Source: Atopobiaceae bacterium
GTDB lineage: Bacteria; Actinomycetota; Coriobacteriia; Coriobacteriales; Atopobiaceae
NCBI GenBank assembly: GCA_022655215.1
Contig: JALCUE010000002.1
Span: 609,853-673,852, forward strand
Direction: 5' to 3'
Length of the DNA: 64,000 bases
In this document: piece by piece, positions 62,501-64,000 of the stretch
How positions within the stretch are numbered: the stretch's first letter is position 1
How the letters are laid out: each line of letters opens with the position of its first letter
Translations under genes and position numbers: made by a program
The notes under the pieces: model-generated
What the model saw: the letters and a program-made list of their open reading frames with translations, nothing else
Told to the model about the DNA's origin: nothing
The model's database searches: none

Positions 62501-64000
62501 TCATCACCTTCGTGTATGCGGCGAATGCCGTGACCCTGAGCTTCTGCGACTCCTCGACCGGTCAGTCGCTCTCGACCAGGACCGGCCACTACGGCGACGC
62601 CTTCGCCTCGGGCGTCACGGCTGACATACCCCTGGAGTCGGCGAAGCTCCTCATCAAGAACGGTGGCTACGGCGTCAAGGCCGAGCTCGTCGATGGGGCC
62701 ACCTCCCTCGATGACCTCGCTGCCATGGGCTTCACCTTCTCCTTTGACGGTTGGTGCACGGGTGCCCACAACGGCGGCGACATGATCGCGAGCGGCACGG
62801 ACATGGCAGGGCTGTCCGTCGTCTACTCGAATGCCACGAAGGACGGGTACTTCAATGGCGCGAACGCATGCGTCTATGCGCACTATGCCGTCAACAACGT
62901 CCCTGTGACCCACACCGTCACGTACACGCATGGCGATCACGGTTCGTTTGCCGACCAGGTCAGCTCCAAGCTCGCATATGGTGTCTCGACGCCTGCCTTC
63001 ACGGGTGAGACTCCCACCGACCCCGACTACGTCTTCTCCGGCTGGTCTCCCGCGGTGAGCCTGACCGTGACCCGCGACGTCACCTACGTCGCGCAGTGGG
63101 AGCCGAAGGCCAAGATCACGGTGACGGCCTCCGATGCCACCAAGACCTATGACGGGTCCGCGCTCACCACCGATGGCTACGTCGTCAGCGGCGCGCTCGT
63201 TGATGGCGACAACCTCGTCGCCACCGTCGGGGGCTCCCAGACCCACGCGGGTCACTCGGCCTCCACCATCACGTCCGTCTCGATCATGCGCGGTGGCGTC
63301 GACGTCACTTCCGAGTACTCTGTCGTCACGGTGTCCGGCGACCTCGCCGTCACCCCGGCCCCCGTCACCGTCACGGCCGACTCCCTCGCCAAGGCCTACG
63401 GCCAGGACGACCCCGCGCTGACCGCCACGGTCTCCGGCCTGGTCGGCCCCGACTCCGTGTCCTACTCGCTGTCCCGCGAGCCCGGCGAGCACGTCGGCAC
63501 CTACGCGGTCACGCCGTCCGGCGACGCCGAGCAGGGCGACTACTCGGTCGCCTACGTCGCCGGCGCCCTCAGGATCGACAAGGCCCGGGAGGGCAACTCG
63601 GTCTCCGCGACCGGCGGCTCCAAGGCCTACGACGGCGCGGCGCTGTCCGTGGCCGCCTCCGCCTCCCGGGACGGCTCGACGCTGTCCTACAGCGTCGACG
63701 GCGGCCTCACCTGGTCGCCCGACGCCCCCTCGCTCACCCACGTCGGCTCCGCGCACGTCCTGGTCAGGGCCACCAACCCCGACTTCGCCGACGCGACCGC
63801 CGAGGCCGACCTCGCCGTCACCCCGGCCCCCGTCACCGTCACGGCCGACTCCCTCTCCAAGGCCTACGGCGACGACGACCCCGCGCTGACCGCCACGGTC
63901 TCCGGCCTGGTCGGCCCCGACTCCGTGTCCTACTCGCTGTCCCGCGAGCCCGGCGAGCACGTCGGCACCTACGCGGTCACGCCGTCCGGCGACGCCGAGC
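59557..64000 (+). CDS. Giant InlB-repeat/MBG-domain surface protein (3' end outside window)
   Basis: Partial: the frame is open for over 1,480 codons and leaves the window. A signal peptide (IAAVLTVAMVMTSVPTQALS) is followed by a Ser/Thr/Ala-rich linker. Then come many Listeria-Bacteroides InlB B-type repeats, recognised by phrases such as PTRTGYTFSHWSTTEDGSAF, GYTFRGWYTSADYTDAYDFS and TLYAQW. From about residue 1183, MBG domains follow (TVTASDATKTYDGSALTTDG, APVTVTADSLAKAYGQDDPA). Such modular proteins are cell-surface adhesins or biofilm factors, usually ending in a sortase signal that cannot be seen here. ATG 59557 follows AGGATGGGCACAAC. Confidence 0.9.
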   Translation, partial: MKSGSKHPYVRHEMGTRLIAAVLTVAMVMTSVPTQALSEVATTAGTSAVGAASTETSASSSAATTEAAEKTTTSDDESTPSPDASSSDGSASAGEEASGHEGTATETIPAATTDATTTETALGAQADQTSYHKVTFESDGSATETRTVADGDVVGQIANPSIPSGMVQFTGWYVRDASGTVASTPYDFSTPVTSDLDLKAGFDDVWYVMYENADGQVFSTQDVSDGNVTTAAEAPAAPSGQSFVGWRVAGSESLFDFSTPITSNVTLEPVFSSSCYVYFVSGGSAVEPQYVSAGSTATPPDAPTRTGYTFSHWSTTEDGSAFDFSTPIETTTTLYAVWTPDEVSYKVTYWFENANIAGDAGTNLSNYSYNQTQTLYAEAGSTVSAKQLEDDGLLQPTSGPMTSYGYFAFGSTSAIAGNGTTSINVYYKRTVYTVQFDINDYYNPWAHQTYSMTVDGVTYRSDGGMYSFAAKYQQDITDLWVSQKNATFTGGSFNAWMNSSWKASYATHRQTLTEAILAAADDGVVTANASYGSGRTRHVNYWFEVIPGTTPTGETTTFGGKTYQKSTDYSQDINLTGNLGAKDIDGMHYVGGNASADYRYTSTYDFYYDRTSATLSFDSMGGSSVDSVSGVKYGQSTSGLVPADPSRDGYTFRGWYTSADYTDAYDFSSNMPDHNVRLYAKWESSKYTARFHGVVGDTETVATQGMTDGEYVEDPGTYVLGQAYEGLGEFQGWYWYLPGTNDQVFVAYSWETPVTGDVDLYGVWKTDGFSLTYDAGSGSGVVPTDPNEYKLGVKAPVASGDGLTTPSGLVFVGWQVDGAGRLYLPGSSILMNGSTKLQARYIDPANAAKITFDSNVGSSSETQTWTVEKNEWVTPPSDLFDRVGYDLTGWNTSEDGSGTAYTTDEALRVTKDITLYAQWAAKTDVSYTVSYVDTSGNKVAADKVVSGCTFGSTVYENAIWMAGYQAQNPTWRSVTLDSYDKVITFVYAANAVTLSFCDSSTGQSLSTRTGHYGDAFASGVTADIPLESAKLLIKNGGYGVKAELVDGATSLDDLAAMGFTFSFDGWCTGAHNGGDMIASGTDMAGLSVVYSNATKDGYFNGANACVYAHYAVNNVPVTHTVTYTHGDHGSFADQVSSKLAYGVSTPAFTGETPTDPDYVFSGWSPAVSLTVTRDVTYVAQWEPKAKITVTASDATKTYDGSALTTDGYVVSGALVDGDNLVATVGGSQTHAGHSASTITSVSIMRGGVDVTSEYSVVTVSGDLAVTPAPVTVTADSLAKAYGQDDPALTATVSGLVGPDSVSYSLSREPGEHVGTYAVTPSGDAEQGDYSVAYVAGALRIDKAREGNSVSATGGSKAYDGAALSVAASASRDGSTLSYSVDGGLTWSPDAPSLTHVGSAHVLVRATNPDFADATAEADLAVTPAPVTVTADSLSKAYGDDDPALTATVSGLVGPDSVSYSLSREPGEHVGTYAVTPSGDAE
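63340..64000 (+). repeat. Near-identical 468-base tandem repeat encoding MBG modules
   Basis: The sequence from 63340 (GACCTCGCCGTCACCCCGGC...) recurs from 63808, an offset of 468 bases (156 codons), and runs off the window. The two copies differ by only a few bases over at least 190 bases (for example GCCAAGGCCTACGGCCAG against TCCAAGGCCTACGGCGAC). Confidence 0.85.

Noticed and set aside
62359..63960. A 533-codon minus-strand open frame at the window end
   Set aside because: Antisense to the MBG/InlB surface protein. Its Gly/Arg/Asp-rich low-complexity composition is a codon-bias shadow.

Overview
The window reads as a chromosome segment of a high-GC, anaerobic actinobacterium of the class Coriobacteriia (an Olsenella/Collinsella/Atopobiaceae-like relative). 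That placement is inferred from the gene mix: a group-B-like [FeFe] hydrogenase, glycyl-radical chemistry, Feo iron uptake with a DUF3793 protein and flavodoxin, lipoprotein amino-acid transporters, a type IV pilus retraction ATPase, and very large InlB/MBG-repeat surface proteins. Almost all codons end in G or C. A few islands (about 27.5-30 kb, 37.36-37.48 kb, 59.3-59.5 kb) are visibly AT-richer.

Layout. 0.1-9 kb: pseudouridine synthase, a secreted ricin-lectin/peptidoglycan hydrolase, [FeFe] hydrogenase, CapA-like lipoprotein, HAD phosphatase, and a MATE pump behind a probable attenuator. 9.3-16.4 kb: aspS, a fluoride riboswitch with crcB/fluC, ppc, a KDPG-aldolase-fold protein lacking its catalytic lysine, and a GntR/FCD regulator. 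16.5-26 kb: an iron and sulfur block with feoA-feoA-feoB-DUF3793-flavodoxin, a candidate iron-repressed small RNA, a metY/metE-like operon with a Met/Cys-rich leader peptide, a phosphoglycerate mutase, and a FeoB-associated Cys-rich protein. Five DtxR/IdeR-like operators of the form AGTTAnCC-nn-GGnTAACT tie much of this block together.

26-30 kb: glnA, then an AT-rich decaying toxin/immunity island with two paralogous immunity-like genes, a metallopeptidase-like toxin tip, a frameshifted toxin remnant, and one complete plus two truncated YjcQ genes. 30-37.2 kb: an amino-acid ABC transporter (two substrate-binding lipoproteins, permease, ATPase), a GlnR-like orphan response regulator, and an HtrA protease. 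37.6-45 kb: sbcD-sbcC, D-2-hydroxyacid dehydrogenase, ligA. 45-49 kb: cupin, three membrane proteins, YbaK. 48.4-53.3 kb: a DeoR regulator, NanE-like epimerase, a glycyl radical enzyme of unassigned substrate, and its activase. 53.4-59.1 kb: SixA-like phosphatase, a small acidic protein, a type IV pilus operon (PilC, four pilin-like proteins, PilT), and a transglutaminase lipoprotein. From 59.6 kb to the window edge runs one giant surface protein whose last part is a near-identical tandem repeat.

Most interesting items: the iron-repressed C-rich small RNA between the flavodoxin and the metE-like gene; the Met/Cys leader-peptide attenuator of metY; the DeoR-NanE-GRE-activase cluster; and the toxin/immunity cassette array. 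No CRISPR array, rRNA, intact tRNA, insertion sequence or prophage was recognised.
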